Source: Hymenobacter montanus
GTDB taxonomy: Bacteria > Bacteroidota > Bacteroidia > Cytophagales > Hymenobacteraceae
Assembly (NCBI RefSeq): GCF_014699115.1
Contig: NZ_JACXAD010000012.1
Location: forward strand, 62,001 to 126,000
Direction of reading: 5' to 3'
DNA: 64,000 bases
Part shown: positions 1 to 8,833 of the stretch, one piece after another
Position numbering within the stretch: the stretch's first letter is position 1
Layout: every line of letters begins with the position of its first letter
Made by a program: the position numbers and the translations under genes
Notes under the pieces: model-generated
Database searches by the model: none
Told to the model about the DNA's origin: nothing
What the model saw: only the letters and a program-made list of their open reading frames with translations

Positions 1-2
1 CC

Positions 3-404
3 ATGTGGGTCGACGTGGCGCGTGTGGTGCGCGGCCAGATGCTCAGCCTGCGCTCGGCTACGTTCGTGGAAGCCGGGCGGGTGTTGGGGCTGCCCACCCC
101 GCGCCTTATTGCCCGGCACCTGCTGCCCAATATGCGGGGCCCCCTCATTGTGCTGGCCACGAGCAACTTCGCGGCGGCCATTCTGCTCGAGGCGGGGCTG
201 AGCTTTCTCGGGCTCGGGGTGCAGCCGCCGGCGCCTAGTTGGGGGCTCATGGTGAAGGAAGGCTACGACCTGCTGGGCACCGAGGCCGGGCTATGGCTTA
301 CGCTCTTGCCCGGGGCCGCCATCTCCCTGCTCGTCCTGAGCTTTAACCTGCTCGGTAATGGTCTGCGCGACGCCTACGACCCTCAAACGCCCATAGCCGC
401 TTAA
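3..404 (+). CDS. Dipeptide/oligopeptide ABC transporter permease, DppC type (5' end outside window)
   Basis: This is the C-terminal part of an inner-membrane permease of a peptide/nickel ABC importer. The visible segment contains the EAA-type cytoplasmic loop (residues about 20-50, where the usual 'EAGRVLGLPTPRLIARHLLP' pattern is seen) that contacts the ATPase, then membrane helices including a 'GLSFLGLGVQPPAPSWG' stretch typical of DppC/OppC. It ends with a 'GNGLRDAYDP' tail, also typical of the family. The gene is cut by the window start, so the first in-frame ATG is not the real start. No partner subunit is visible here. Confidence 0.85.
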   Translation: MWVDVARVVRGQMLSLRSATFVEAGRVLGLPTPRLIARHLLPNMRGPLIVLATSNFAAAILLEAGLSFLGLGVQPPAPSWGLMVKEGYDLLGTEAGLWLTLLPGAAISLLVLSFNLLGNGLRDAYDPQTPIAA

Positions 405-441
405 GTTTGCGGGGCCGAGCACGTGTTTACCCCGCGTTGAT

Positions 442-449
442 TACCTTGC
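442..449 (+). promoter_or_regulatory. Probable -7 box (TACCTTGC) for the phosphatase gene
   Basis: TACCTTGC resembles the Bacteroidota -7 consensus TAnnTTTG and lies three bases before the ATG at 453, so the transcript would start at or very near the start codon. It is one base off consensus. Confidence 0.35.
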
Positions 450-452
450 TTT

Positions 453-1754
453 ATGCCCTCTGCTCCGACTTCTTCTATTAAACCCGTGGCTCCGTTGGCT
501 GACGAGACCGCTGCCTACACCGAGCAGATAAAGCAGCTCAAGCGCGAACTGTTGCTCAAGCAGTTCGAGCTGGATACTGTTCTGGGGGTGGCCCACGACA
601 TGACCACCCGCGACCACACCGTCGACGAGCTCTACCACATGCTCCGCCTCACCCTGCAAGGCCAGCGCAACGTGGTCCAGCTGCTGCTTTTCGCGCGCGA
701 AGAGGAAGGTTTTCGGGCCCGCATTGCGTTGGGCTGCGACCTGATTGAGGCCGAAAAGATGTCGCTTTCCGAGCACCTCCTCGCCGGCGGGGTAACGCAG
801 CCCCAAGCTGTGGAAGACCTGCACCTGGGCTCCGACTGGGACCGGTACGAGCTCGTTATCCCGATTCTGCGGCAGAGCCAAGTCGTTGCCTACGTGTTCG
901 TGGGCGGGTTGCGCAACGATTTCGACCGCCAACAGCTTATTCCTTTCCTGGGCTCGTTGGCTAATACGCTGATTGGGGCCGTGGAAAACCGCCGGCTGCA
1001 GGCCCAGCGGGTGGCTGATGCCGCGGTGCGCAAGGAAATTGAAATCGCGCAAGGGGTGCAAGCCCTGCTCTTTCCGCGCCAGCTGCCCAACGACGGCCAT
1101 TTGGTGATTGAGCGCAGCTACGTGCCGCACACCGAAGTCGGGGGCGATTACTACGATGTGGTGGAGATTGACGCCGACCGTTTGCTGTTGTGCGTGGCCG
1201 ACGTGAGCGGCAAAGGGGTGCCCGCTTCCCTGCTGATGTCCAACTTCCAGGCCGGGCTGCGCACGCTGCTGCGCCAGGGAGTAGAGTTAGCGACCATTGT
1301 GCCCGAGCTCAACCACTTGCTGTTTCGTAATTCCGGGGGCGAGAAGTTCATCACCGCTTTCCTGGGCATCTACGACCGCCGTACGCGCTGTCTCCGCTAC
1401 GTGAACGCCGGCCATAACGACCCCCTGCTCATTACCGACGACGGGGCCGTGCAAACCCTGACGCACGGCACCGTCATGCTCGGTATTATGGAAGAGCTGC
1501 CGCTGCTGCGGGTCGGGGAGGTTGAGATTCCGTCTCACTCGCTGCTGCTGCTCTACACCGACGGACTCACCGAAGTATTCGACGCTGATAACAACGAGTT
1601 TGGCGAAGAAGGCGTGCTGGCGGTGCTGCAGCGTAACCGCTACCTGCCGCTGCCCAAGCTGCACCAGGAGCTGCTGAGCAGTATCAATGCCTTTAGCGCC
1701 CACAATTCGCAGTTCGCCGACGACGTGACCATTCTCAGTTGCCGGTTTAAGTAA
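453..1754 (+). CDS. SpoIIE/RsbU-type PP2C serine phosphatase with GAF-like sensor
   Basis: A 433-residue cytoplasmic protein phosphatase. Residues about 15-45 look like a coiled coil, 50-200 resemble a GAF-type sensor, and 220-433 are a PPM/SpoIIE domain. Metal-binding and core motifs are visible: GGDYYD (about 230), DVSGKG (about 249), NAGHND (about 317), YTDGLTE (about 368) and DDVTIL (about 423). Such enzymes usually dephosphorylate anti-sigma-factor antagonists or similar partners; no partner is encoded beside it. The stop codon overlaps the start of the DinB gene (TAATG), so the two are probably co-transcribed. Family call is firm; the pathway is unknown. Confidence 0.88.
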   Translation: MPSAPTSSIKPVAPLADETAAYTEQIKQLKRELLLKQFELDTVLGVAHDMTTRDHTVDELYHMLRLTLQGQRNVVQLLLFAREEEGFRARIALGCDLIEAEKMSLSEHLLAGGVTQPQAVEDLHLGSDWDRYELVIPILRQSQVVAYVFVGGLRNDFDRQQLIPFLGSLANTLIGAVENRRLQAQRVADAAVRKEIEIAQGVQALLFPRQLPNDGHLVIERSYVPHTEVGGDYYDVVEIDADRLLLCVADVSGKGVPASLLMSNFQAGLRTLLRQGVELATIVPELNHLLFRNSGGEKFITAFLGIYDRRTRCLRYVNAGHNDPLLITDDGAVQTLTHGTVMLGIMEELPLLRVGEVEIPSHSLLLLYTDGLTEVFDADNNEFGEEGVLAVLQRNRYLPLPKLHQELLSSINAFSAHNSQFADDVTILSCRFK

Positions 1755-2323
1755 TGGAAGTGGACGCGCTAATCGTCGAAATCAAGCAAAAGCTCACGGC
1801 AACCTTTGCCAAACTTGACGAATGGTTTGGGGTGTCAGAATCCTTGCGGGCATTCCGGCCCCTAAATGGCGGCTGGACTATTAATGAGATCCTAGAGCAC
1901 GTAGCGCTGACGAATCATTATTTATTGATTCTTATTAACAAAGCAGCTGCCAAAGCCGCCAAAAACATCAACAATCTGGACTTGGCCACGGAATTGGGCA
2001 GCTACCAGTTCGCCAGGGCAAAACTAGACGAGATAGGGCAGCACAAGTCATTTGCGTGGATACGCCCCGAACACATGGAGCCGAAAGGAGCTCAAACTGT
2101 TACCGAAGTTTCGCAAACGTTACGTAAGCAGTTGGGGCAATGCGAAGAAATTCTACGTCAATTGCCAAACGGGGAAGGCCTGCTGTATCGCACTACTATG
2201 AGCGTGAATGCCTTGGGAAAAATTAACGTGTACGAGCTGGTCTATTTTCTAGCGAAACACGCCGAGCGTCACCTTACCCAGATCGAGCAAGTTGCGGCTG
2301 AATACCAGGTGCTAAACCGCTGA
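1754..2323 (+). CDS. DinB-family (DinB_2-like) four-helix protein
   Basis: A 189-residue protein of the DinB/YfiT metal-binding four-helix-bundle superfamily. Histidines are in the expected places: 'ILEHVALTNHY' early in the chain and 'LAKHAERHLTQIEQV' near the C-terminus. Members often act as thiol- or metal-dependent transferases, but substrates are rarely known. The start overlaps the preceding phosphatase stop. Base composition drops noticeably from the preceding gene, suggesting a different history or relaxed selection. Confidence 0.75.
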   Translation: MEVDALIVEIKQKLTATFAKLDEWFGVSESLRAFRPLNGGWTINEILEHVALTNHYLLILINKAAAKAAKNINNLDLATELGSYQFARAKLDEIGQHKSFAWIRPEHMEPKGAQTVTEVSQTLRKQLGQCEEILRQLPNGEGLLYRTTMSVNALGKINVYELVYFLAKHAERHLTQIEQVAAEYQVLNR

Positions 2324-3017
2324 TTTGACTTTTCCGGGAGTTGTTTCAGGCGCTGCTGTCAGCCACGATTGCCTGAGTCAGATACTGGCCTTTTGCCAAC
2401 AAGATGGAATCAGTGACAGCACGTATACTATCGAGATACTTCTATGGAAGTGTGCTGCAGTGGAGTTGTCAGAGGCGCAGTTTGTAGCCTTGCGATGTGT
2501 GCAGGCGTTAGGGAAGCCCTAGTTATCGGATCGCACCAGATGAGCAATCAGCTTCTCTCTATTGGTTCCGGAATAGGACTCCTTCGGTTAAGCATTTTTA
2601 TACTGGTGGAATCCGACAAGTAAGCCCTCAAAACAAGCGTTGATCGAATCAGCCTTTCTCAGGTTGTGCCTCTTCCTGTTGTTACGCATAAACTTACCGC
2701 CTTCCAGGTTGACCCGCTAAAAATTAATGCACAGAAGGCAGTTTACTACTTATATTTAATTAAAGAATATTATGATTTATTTATAATTTTTTTGATAGAT
2801 CAGCATAAATTTCTTACAATGTCGGAAATCCGCGCGCGACACAGTTGAACGCTTCAGCATACTCACCCCAAATTTCAGGATGAAACGCTAATTTTTTTAT
2901 TTATTTAGGATTGAATTACTATTTTAAGTTAGCGAGTGAAATATTTGAAATTGATTATTCAAATCTTGAACTGGTTCATGTGTTAAATAATAGCTTAGCC
3001 CCAGCTATACCTTGCTA
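2324..3017. other. Gene-poor, AT-rich decayed stretch
   Basis: No convincing gene. A short open frame at 2325-2522 (+) could be a relic of a transposase or other gene, but nothing is recognisable. From about 2660 onward the DNA becomes markedly AT-rich with stops in all frames. It leads into the DUF1877-like remnant at 3018. Confidence 0.5.
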
Positions 3018-3182
3018 TTAAGCAATTAATTGTCTGCTGAATGAAATTTTTACAAGAGGATAGTTCGTAGCTCCAAAGTTTCGTCCTGTGAGCAAAAATA
3101 TAATTCCATCCCAATATTTATCAATATCTGCTAGTCTGTGGTCGCCTGCTTCAGACTCATCATCGTCGTTGTAAGCCCGAGC
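3018..3182 (-). pseudogene. Remnant of a DUF1877 (YfbM-like) gene
   Basis: Translating the minus strand gives an acidic segment followed by 'DIDKYWDGIIFLLTGRN', matching the DUF1877 hallmark pattern D-I-D-K-x-W-x-x-I-x-F-L-L-T-G. The frame is closed upstream by a stop at 3183-3185 and downstream at 3018-3020, leaving about 54 residues where the family normally has about 150-170. No valid N-terminus is visible. I read this as a broken, imported gene. DUF1877 genes are often near polymorphic toxin or immunity loci, but nothing of that kind survives here. Confidence 0.45.
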
Positions 3183-3324
3183 TTATAATAAGGAGCTGTC
3201 TTTCAAATAGTTTTCAAGAGACAATTTTCAAGGCCAAGTCTGTTACCGAGGTTTTGTAAATCGGTCCATTATAAGCAGCAATGATCTGAAAGTCCTTAAC
3301 TACCCAGTTGGCACTTGATTTTAG

Positions 3325-4809
3325 CTAGGTGAGCGTATTTGCTCCCTCAGGCGCTTCCGCCAGCCACGACTCCGCCCGAATCAGCAAGGCCAGGCACACG
3401 AAAAACACTGGGCCAATCTTATCCACTTCCACCAACTCATTAAGGACGAGGTGGAAAATGATGACCACCAGCGAGAACGTCGCCGCCAACACTACGCGCT
3501 GCACCTCGGGCTGGTGCCGGGCGCGGTGGTAGAGACTCTCGGCCAACAGCAGGGCCGTGGCAATGAGGATAACAAACAGCAAGAATCCCGGAATGCCTTG
3601 CTCGGCCAGCTGTAGTAGAAAGTAGTTGTGAGTAGTAGACTTTTCGGGGTTGTTGCTCACGTAAGTGCGGAAGCTTTTGACCGTGTACCGCTTATACTCG
3701 GGGTAAAAAGTAGCCGCGCCGCTGCCCGTCATGGGCTTTTCGGCAATCATGCGGGCGGCCGCCACCCAGCGGTACACCCGCTCCATGCCCGATACGTCTT
3801 GCAATTTATAGGTGGCTTCGAGGTGCTTCTCAAAGTTTCCGCCATTGAATACCGTGCGCTCGTAGTTGGGCCGGTATTCCATATACTTATCGTCATTCAC
3901 GAAGTAACTCACCAGCAGGGTGGTGCCTACAGCGACGACTACTAGCAGCACCCGGGTCAGACGCAGGCGCATGGTCCAGTAAAATAGCCCGGCAATGGGC
4001 AGCGAAAGGATGGACGCCCGGGTGTAAGAAGTGAAAAGCGCGAACAGTAAAAGGCCCAGGGCCAGCCGCCACGCCCAGCGAGTACCCGCTTTTTGGGTTG
4101 CCCGCAGCGCTAGCCAACCAAACGGTATCAGCAAGGCTAGCATGGTGGCGTAGATAACGTGGTTGCGAAAGAAGGGGTGCAGCGCCAGGTTAATGGTCCC
4201 GAAGCTAAAGCCCATAGTCGCGTGGCGGCTGATGACGTAGAGCGCACTTAAGCAGGCGCCCGCCGTGTACCAGGCCGCGAAACGCCAGGTATCGTTGGGC
4301 CGCCGGACAATAAGCAGGGTGCCTAACAAAAACGGCGTGATGTACCACACCTTGGCCAGTAGGTACTTAAAGGACTTCAGGGCATCAACCGAGGTTATTA
4401 TGTTCACTGCGGTCCACAGCAGCATCAGGCCCAGTATCAGCACCAGGGGATGCCCCCATTCGCGGCGCGACAAATGCCCTCTGCGCAGCAGTAAGATGGT
4501 CCCCACGCAGCCGGTGAGGGCGAGCATCAGCGGCTCGGAAGGCACATCCATGCTCAAACCGCCGAATAAGCCGATTTCTTCGGTGAAAGGCAGCAGCAGA
4601 AACAGCAGATAGTATAGCCACCGCCATTCTATCAGCGCTACCCCTATTCCGATTACCAGCAGGCTCGGCAGCAGCAGTGCCGGCAGCTTAGCCAGTGCTG
4701 CTATGGTACCACTGACCAGCAACAGTAGCACAAACCCCATAAAGAGGAGTTGGGCATCATCGAAGGAACGGCGGAGCCGAGCCAGCAGTTGGTTTACGGG
4801 CGGGTTCAC
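3325..4809 (-). CDS. O-antigen ligase / Wzy-like polysaccharide polymerase family membrane protein
   Basis: A 494-residue polytopic inner-membrane protein with roughly ten to twelve hydrophobic helices and a long periplasmic loop (residues about 300-390) followed by 'TTHNYFLLQLAEQGIPGF', the conserved Wzy_C/WaaL region. It probably joins or polymerises undecaprenyl-linked glycans at the periplasmic face. Its ATG overlaps the stop of the Wzz-like gene (ATGA), so the two form an operon and probably act together in setting polymer length. Ligase versus polymerase cannot be decided from sequence alone. Confidence 0.8.
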   Translation of the reverse strand: MNPPVNQLLARLRRSFDDAQLLFMGFVLLLLVSGTIAALAKLPALLLPSLLVIGIGVALIEWRWLYYLLFLLLPFTEEIGLFGGLSMDVPSEPLMLALTGCVGTILLLRRGHLSRREWGHPLVLILGLMLLWTAVNIITSVDALKSFKYLLAKVWYITPFLLGTLLIVRRPNDTWRFAAWYTAGACLSALYVISRHATMGFSFGTINLALHPFFRNHVIYATMLALLIPFGWLALRATQKAGTRWAWRLALGLLLFALFTSYTRASILSLPIAGLFYWTMRLRLTRVLLVVVAVGTTLLVSYFVNDDKYMEYRPNYERTVFNGGNFEKHLEATYKLQDVSGMERVYRWVAAARMIAEKPMTGSGAATFYPEYKRYTVKSFRTYVSNNPEKSTTHNYFLLQLAEQGIPGFLLFVILIATALLLAESLYHRARHQPEVQRVVLAATFSLVVIIFHLVLNELVEVDKIGPVFFVCLALLIRAESWLAEAPEGANTLT

Positions 4810-5888
4810 GCTGGCTGCGCGGCGTCGGGCCGGTTGTGGCGGTAGAACTCTAATAGCGTGATGAAGGCCACGGAGAGCGCAAAAGTCACTAGCATTGAGC
4901 CCAGCACGATGAGCGAGCGAAACGGCTTGCTTTTCCGGGTGGCCGGGTAGGCTTTCTGCACCTTGTAGATACTGGAGATACGTCCCTTTAGGGTTAGCTC
5001 AGCGCTTTCGTAAGTGGCGCGGGCCGAAACCAGACGGGACCCCAAGTCCGCCACGCGGTTGGCGAACATGTTGAGCGAGTCGGCACCTTGCACGAAACGT
5101 TCCAGGTTAATGACGTTGCCGCCGTCGGCCCGGGTGAGGCCCCGCAGGGCGCGTCGGAGCCCAGCGACATCGCCGCCACCGCCCTCGGCCTTGCGCAGGG
5201 CTGCTTCAGTTTCTATAATCTGCTTGGCCATGTAGCGGCCCTGCATTTCGAGGCCGTAGATGCCGTAGTGGCGTCGGGCCTTTACTAACTCGCGGCGGCT
5301 GCGCTCGAAGTTGGTGTTAAGAAACTCGTAGCGCTTGCGGTGTAGGTCGAGCACGGTGCGGCGGTTTTCAAAGGTCAGCTGTTGGTTCACCGAGTCGATG
5401 ACGTGGACCATGGCGTTGGCCACGTTCGCCGCGAGGTTTTTATCCTTGTCCATGAATGTCAGCTCAATAGCGTCGCGGTCGTTGTGTACAATACCGAGGT
5501 TGTCACTGAACTCCTTCAATACGGCATTGTCGTGGTCGTCGTCGCCGGGCGGGCCGACCTTGTAGTGCCGGTAGAGGTCGAATTTCTTAATTATCAGTTC
5601 AGCCACCGGCTGCGACTCGCCAATGCTGATGACCCGGTCCAGGTCTTCGGCCCGGCCACCCAGCTCCAACTTGCCGCGCACCTGCGCATTGTCCTCCAGT
5701 AGTCGGTCTGGGTCGGCGGCTTGCGGGTTGGTTGGAATGAAGATAGCCGTGGAGCGGTATATGTTAGGAAGTAACAGCGACACCACCAGGCTAACCAGGG
5801 CCGCTAGCCCCACGGCCCAGCCCACAAGGCGTTTCCAGCGGTTGATAATCGGACCCAGGCTCAACAGCGAGAAAGAAGGTACAAACAT
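4806..5888 (-). CDS. Wzz/chain-length-determinant (GNVR-like) polysaccharide co-polymerase
   Basis: About 361 residues from the chosen ATG at 5888. An open frame continues to 6050, but those extra codons are charged, low-complexity and overlap the divergent promoter region. The layout is a cytoplasmic tail, a first membrane helix (residues about 20-42), a long periplasmic region with coiled-coil character (100-300), and a second membrane helix near the C-terminus ('LIVLGSMLVTFALSVAFI'). This is the Wzz plan without a tyrosine kinase domain. It sits directly upstream of the O-antigen ligase-like gene and is divergent from the flippase. Confidence 0.82.
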   Translation of the reverse strand: MFVPSFSLLSLGPIINRWKRLVGWAVGLAALVSLVVSLLLPNIYRSTAIFIPTNPQAADPDRLLEDNAQVRGKLELGGRAEDLDRVISIGESQPVAELIIKKFDLYRHYKVGPPGDDDHDNAVLKEFSDNLGIVHNDRDAIELTFMDKDKNLAANVANAMVHVIDSVNQQLTFENRRTVLDLHRKRYEFLNTNFERSRRELVKARRHYGIYGLEMQGRYMAKQIIETEAALRKAEGGGGDVAGLRRALRGLTRADGGNVINLERFVQGADSLNMFANRVADLGSRLVSARATYESAELTLKGRISSIYKVQKAYPATRKSKPFRSLIVLGSMLVTFALSVAFITLLEFYRHNRPDAAQPA

Positions 5889-5977
5889 AGAGAGTAGGAA
5901 AGCCAATGGCCGCGGCCAACAATTTAGTTGGCACAAATCGGAAAGCTGGCGGGCAAAGATAACCAGAAAATGGCCTC

Positions 5978-6011
5978 TTGCGCGGCTGCCCCGGCTTGGT
6001 GCGTAGCTTTG
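5978..6011 (+). promoter_or_regulatory. Bacteroidota-type promoter for the flippase gene
   Basis: A TTG at 5978-5980 lies 23 bases before TAGCTTTG (6004-6011), matching the -33/-7 arrangement of Bacteroidota promoters. If used, transcription begins near 6016, so the true start of the flippase is downstream of the longest open frame's first codon. Confidence 0.45.
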
Positions 6012-7501
6012 CGACTCCCGCGCCCGGCGCTGGCTTGGCCTTATTAGCACTTAACTCTCTCGTCGGCATCAAACGATTTTTTGGTAATATCGGCTTCGTC
6101 GTCCTGCTCAACCTGCTGGTAAAACCCGGCTGGGTAGTGGTCGAAAACCTGGTGCAGGACCGGCTCGGCCACGCCACGTTTGGGCTGGTCACGGCGCTGT
6201 CGGCGCTCACCTTGGTTGTGGCCGCCCTTTTCGATTTAGGTCTGACGCCCTACTCTGTACGGCGCGTAGCGGCCGAGCCTGGCTTCATGGCAGAAACCTT
6301 CCCCACGCTGCTGCCCCTGCGCGGGGCCCTCAATGCCGTGGCCTTAGCGGCCATGCTGGTCGTGGGCTGGGTATTAGGCTACCGTGGCCCCGATCTGGGG
6401 CTACTCGCCGCCGTAGGCACCGCCGCGCTACTGGCCCAGTACGGGCAGTTTTTGCGCGGCACGCTACAAGCTCGCCAAAAATTTAACACCGACGCCGTGC
6501 TGTCGGTGGTGGAGAAGTTTTTACTGCTGGCCGTGTTGCTGGCTCTGATACCAGCCGGTCTTACGTTGCCGCGCTACGTAGGGGCACGGCTGGGCGCGGC
6601 TGCTTTCACCACTGTGCTGCTTTACGGCCTGATGACGCGCTTCTTTGGCCACGTGAAGTACCGCTGGAAAAGCCCCGTAGCCCGTACTGCCTTGCGGGCC
6701 GGCTTGCCCTTCGCACTCATGACCCTGCTTTACGGTGTGAACGAGCGCGTCGACATGGTGATGCTCGAACGTCTGGCTTCGCCCACCGAAGCCAGCTACT
6801 ACGCGGGCGCCTACCGCTGGGTCGATGCCACGATGATGTACGTCTGGACGGTGCTGCCGCTGTTTTTTGCCAAATTCGCCAGCGTACCGCACGAGGCGGC
6901 GGCCCAGCGCCAGCTGCTGTGGTTTGGGCAGCGGGTCGTTACCCTGCCGCTGCTGTTCGTAGTGGCTTTTGTGCTGTTTCGGGGCGAGGTGCTGTTCTGG
7001 CAGTTCAGCCACAGCAGCCCCACCGAAGTGAGCCGCATGGTTTTGTGCCTGAAAATACTGTTCATCAACGTGCTGATGCATGCCTTCTTCGCCATCTACA
7101 GCACGCTGCTCACCAGCACCACCCACGAGCGGGCCGTGAGCTGGCTGGTGGCTGGCAGCATTGCTCTCAACATTGGGCTGAACTTGTTTTTGCTGCCTCG
7201 CTACGGGGCGGTGGCCGCTTCGGTCGATACCCTGCTGTGTGCGGTGTTCGTATCGGGAGGCTACCTGGTGCTGGTGTTGCGGCGCACGAAGGTGGGCGTA
7301 CCCGGCCGCTTGCTGGCCCGGCTGCTGCTGGCCTTCGGGTTGCTGTGCGGGGGATGGTATGTGGTGCAGGTAGGCTTGAATAAAACCCTGAGCTGGTGGG
7401 TCGAGGCAGGGCTAATGGCCGGCCTGTTCGGGCTGATAGTGCTGGGCACTGGGCTGGTGCGCAAGAAAGAGCTAAGCCAGTTGCTGCCTAAGGGGAATTA
7501 A
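5978..7501 (+). CDS. Polysaccharide flippase, Wzx/MOP superfamily
   Basis: A polytopic protein of up to 507 residues with about fourteen hydrophobic helices, of the MATE/MOP flippase type that moves lipid-linked oligosaccharide units across the inner membrane. The longest frame begins with TTG at 5978, but a promoter-like box lies inside it. The real start is probably a non-ATG codon near 6035, just before 'SLVGIKRFFGNIGF'. It is divergent from the Wzz-like/ligase pair and is followed by a glycosyltransferase, which fits an envelope polysaccharide cluster. Confidence 0.82.
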   Translation: MRGCPGLVRSFATPAPGAGLALLALNSLVGIKRFFGNIGFVVLLNLLVKPGWVVVENLVQDRLGHATFGLVTALSALTLVVAALFDLGLTPYSVRRVAAEPGFMAETFPTLLPLRGALNAVALAAMLVVGWVLGYRGPDLGLLAAVGTAALLAQYGQFLRGTLQARQKFNTDAVLSVVEKFLLLAVLLALIPAGLTLPRYVGARLGAAAFTTVLLYGLMTRFFGHVKYRWKSPVARTALRAGLPFALMTLLYGVNERVDMVMLERLASPTEASYYAGAYRWVDATMMYVWTVLPLFFAKFASVPHEAAAQRQLLWFGQRVVTLPLLFVVAFVLFRGEVLFWQFSHSSPTEVSRMVLCLKILFINVLMHAFFAIYSTLLTSTTHERAVSWLVAGSIALNIGLNLFLLPRYGAVAASVDTLLCAVFVSGGYLVLVLRRTKVGVPGRLLARLLLAFGLLCGGWYVVQVGLNKTLSWWVEAGLMAGLFGLIVLGTGLVRKKELSQLLPKGN

Positions 7502-7508
7502 AAATCAG

Positions 7509-7603
7509 GAATTAAAAATGAAAAATGAAAAATAGAGCAGCACCTGCTTGACGGAGGATGATTTCCTCTTCATTTTTAATTCTTCATTTTTAATTTTTAA
7601 TTC
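7509..7603. repeat. AT-rich palindrome, AATTAAAAATGA word family, copy 1
   Basis: The left arm starts GAATTAAAAATGA (7509) and repeats AAAATGA words. The right arm (7567-7603) is the inverse, ending in TTTTTAATTC. About 35 bases of GC-richer spacer separate them. The same words recur at 20616-20820 and 22662-22751. It lies between the flippase and the glycosyltransferase and ends six bases before the latter's TTG start. Confidence 0.8.
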
Positions 7604-7608
7604 TCATT

Positions 7609-8757
7609 TTGCACATTGCCGTCAACACCCGTTTCCTGCTGCCCGGCGACCACCTGGAGGGCATTGGCCGCTTTAGCTATGAAACGCTGAGCCGGCTGGT
7701 GGCCCAACATCCGGAGGTGACGTTTCACTTTCTGTTCGACCGGGCGTACGACGCCCGTTACTTGTTCGGCCCCAACGTGGTGGCGCACGTGCTACTTCCG
7801 CCCGCGCGCCACCCCCTGCTGTTCGTGGCCTGGTTTGAAGGCGCGGTGGCCTGGTGGCTGGCCCGGCACCGGCCCGCGGCCTTCCTCAGTCCCGATGGCT
7901 TTACAACGCTCAACACCAGTGTACCCCGCGTAACCGTCCTGCATGACCTGGCCTTCGAGCATTTCCCCCTTGATGTCGGCCTGTTGCAGCGCAAGTACTA
8001 CCACTTCTTTGTGCCCCGCTTCGCTCGGGCTTCGCGGCAAGTAGTAGCCGTATCCGAAGCTACCAAAGCCGATATCGTGCGGACGTACGGCCTGGCGCCC
8101 GCAAAAATCAGCGTGGCTTACAACGCGCCGGCCGAGTTATTTAAGCCCCAGCCGACGGCCGTTCAGCAGGAGGTCCGGCGCCGTTTCAGCCAGGGGCGGC
8201 CCTACTTCTTATTCGTGGGCGCTTTGCAACCGCGCAAGAACCTGGGCAACCTACTGCGGGCTTTCGATGCTTTCAAGGCCGCCGGGGGGGCGGCCGTGGC
8301 CGAGGCGCAGCTGCTCATCGTGGGGCGCAAGGCCTGGAAAGCCGGTCCCATTCTCACGACCTACCAACAGATGCGCCACCAGTCGGCGGTGCATTTCACG
8401 GGGCGCGTCGTCGACCAGGAGCTGGCCGGGCTCTACGCCGCGGCCCGGGCCACGGTGTACGTGCCGTACTTCGAAGGCTTCGGCATTCCCATCGTCGAGG
8501 CTCAGGCCAGTGGGTGCCCCGTGCTCACGGCCAATACGAGTTCCATGCCGGAAGTAGCGGGGGAGGGTGGGGCCGTGTTGGTCGACCCCTTCGCGGTTGA
8601 CAGCATCACGGCCGGCCTCACTAGCCTCTGGCACGACGACGCCCTGCGCCAGCAGCTCATAGCCTGCGGCCACCAGAACCTCAGCCGCTTTTCGTGGGAG
8701 CGCAGCGCCGAGGTTTTGTGGACGGCTATATTGAGTGCAATGAGTGAGGAGAGATGA
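7609..8757 (+). CDS. Family 1/4-type glycosyltransferase (GT-B fold)
   Basis: A 382-residue cytosolic or peripheral glycosyltransferase. The N-terminus 'MHIAVNTRFLLPGDHLEGI' begins the first Rossmann domain. The donor-binding C-terminal domain contains the E-x7-E motif within 'YFEGFGIPIVEAQASGCPV' (residues about 288-306), characteristic of GT4 enzymes. The start is a TTG at 7609; there is no in-frame ATG nearby and the palindromic repeat ends just before it. Its sugar donor is unknown. It probably builds the glycan exported by the adjacent flippase. Confidence 0.88.
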   Translation: MHIAVNTRFLLPGDHLEGIGRFSYETLSRLVAQHPEVTFHFLFDRAYDARYLFGPNVVAHVLLPPARHPLLFVAWFEGAVAWWLARHRPAAFLSPDGFTTLNTSVPRVTVLHDLAFEHFPLDVGLLQRKYYHFFVPRFARASRQVVAVSEATKADIVRTYGLAPAKISVAYNAPAELFKPQPTAVQQEVRRRFSQGRPYFLFVGALQPRKNLGNLLRAFDAFKAAGGAAVAEAQLLIVGRKAWKAGPILTTYQQMRHQSAVHFTGRVVDQELAGLYAAARATVYVPYFEGFGIPIVEAQASGCPVLTANTSSMPEVAGEGGAVLVDPFAVDSITAGLTSLWHDDALRQQLIACGHQNLSRFSWERSAEVLWTAILSAMSEER

Positions 8758-8818
8758 GCAGGACGTGCGCCTGGCTCATTCTTCATTCCGTATTCTTTCA
8801 TGAAGCAAAGCGTGCCGT

Positions 8819-8826
8819 TACTTTTG
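8819..8826 (+). promoter_or_regulatory. -7 box TACTTTTG
   Basis: An exact match to TAnnTTTG ending seven bases before the ATG at 8834, implying a leaderless or nearly leaderless transcript for the three-gene unit that follows. Confidence 0.6.
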
Positions 8827-8833
8827 CCTAGCT

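Noticed and set aside
2325..2522. 65-codon open frame after the DinB gene
   Set aside because: 'VSHDCLSQILAF' vaguely recalls IS4-type transposases, but it is too short and isolated to support a call.
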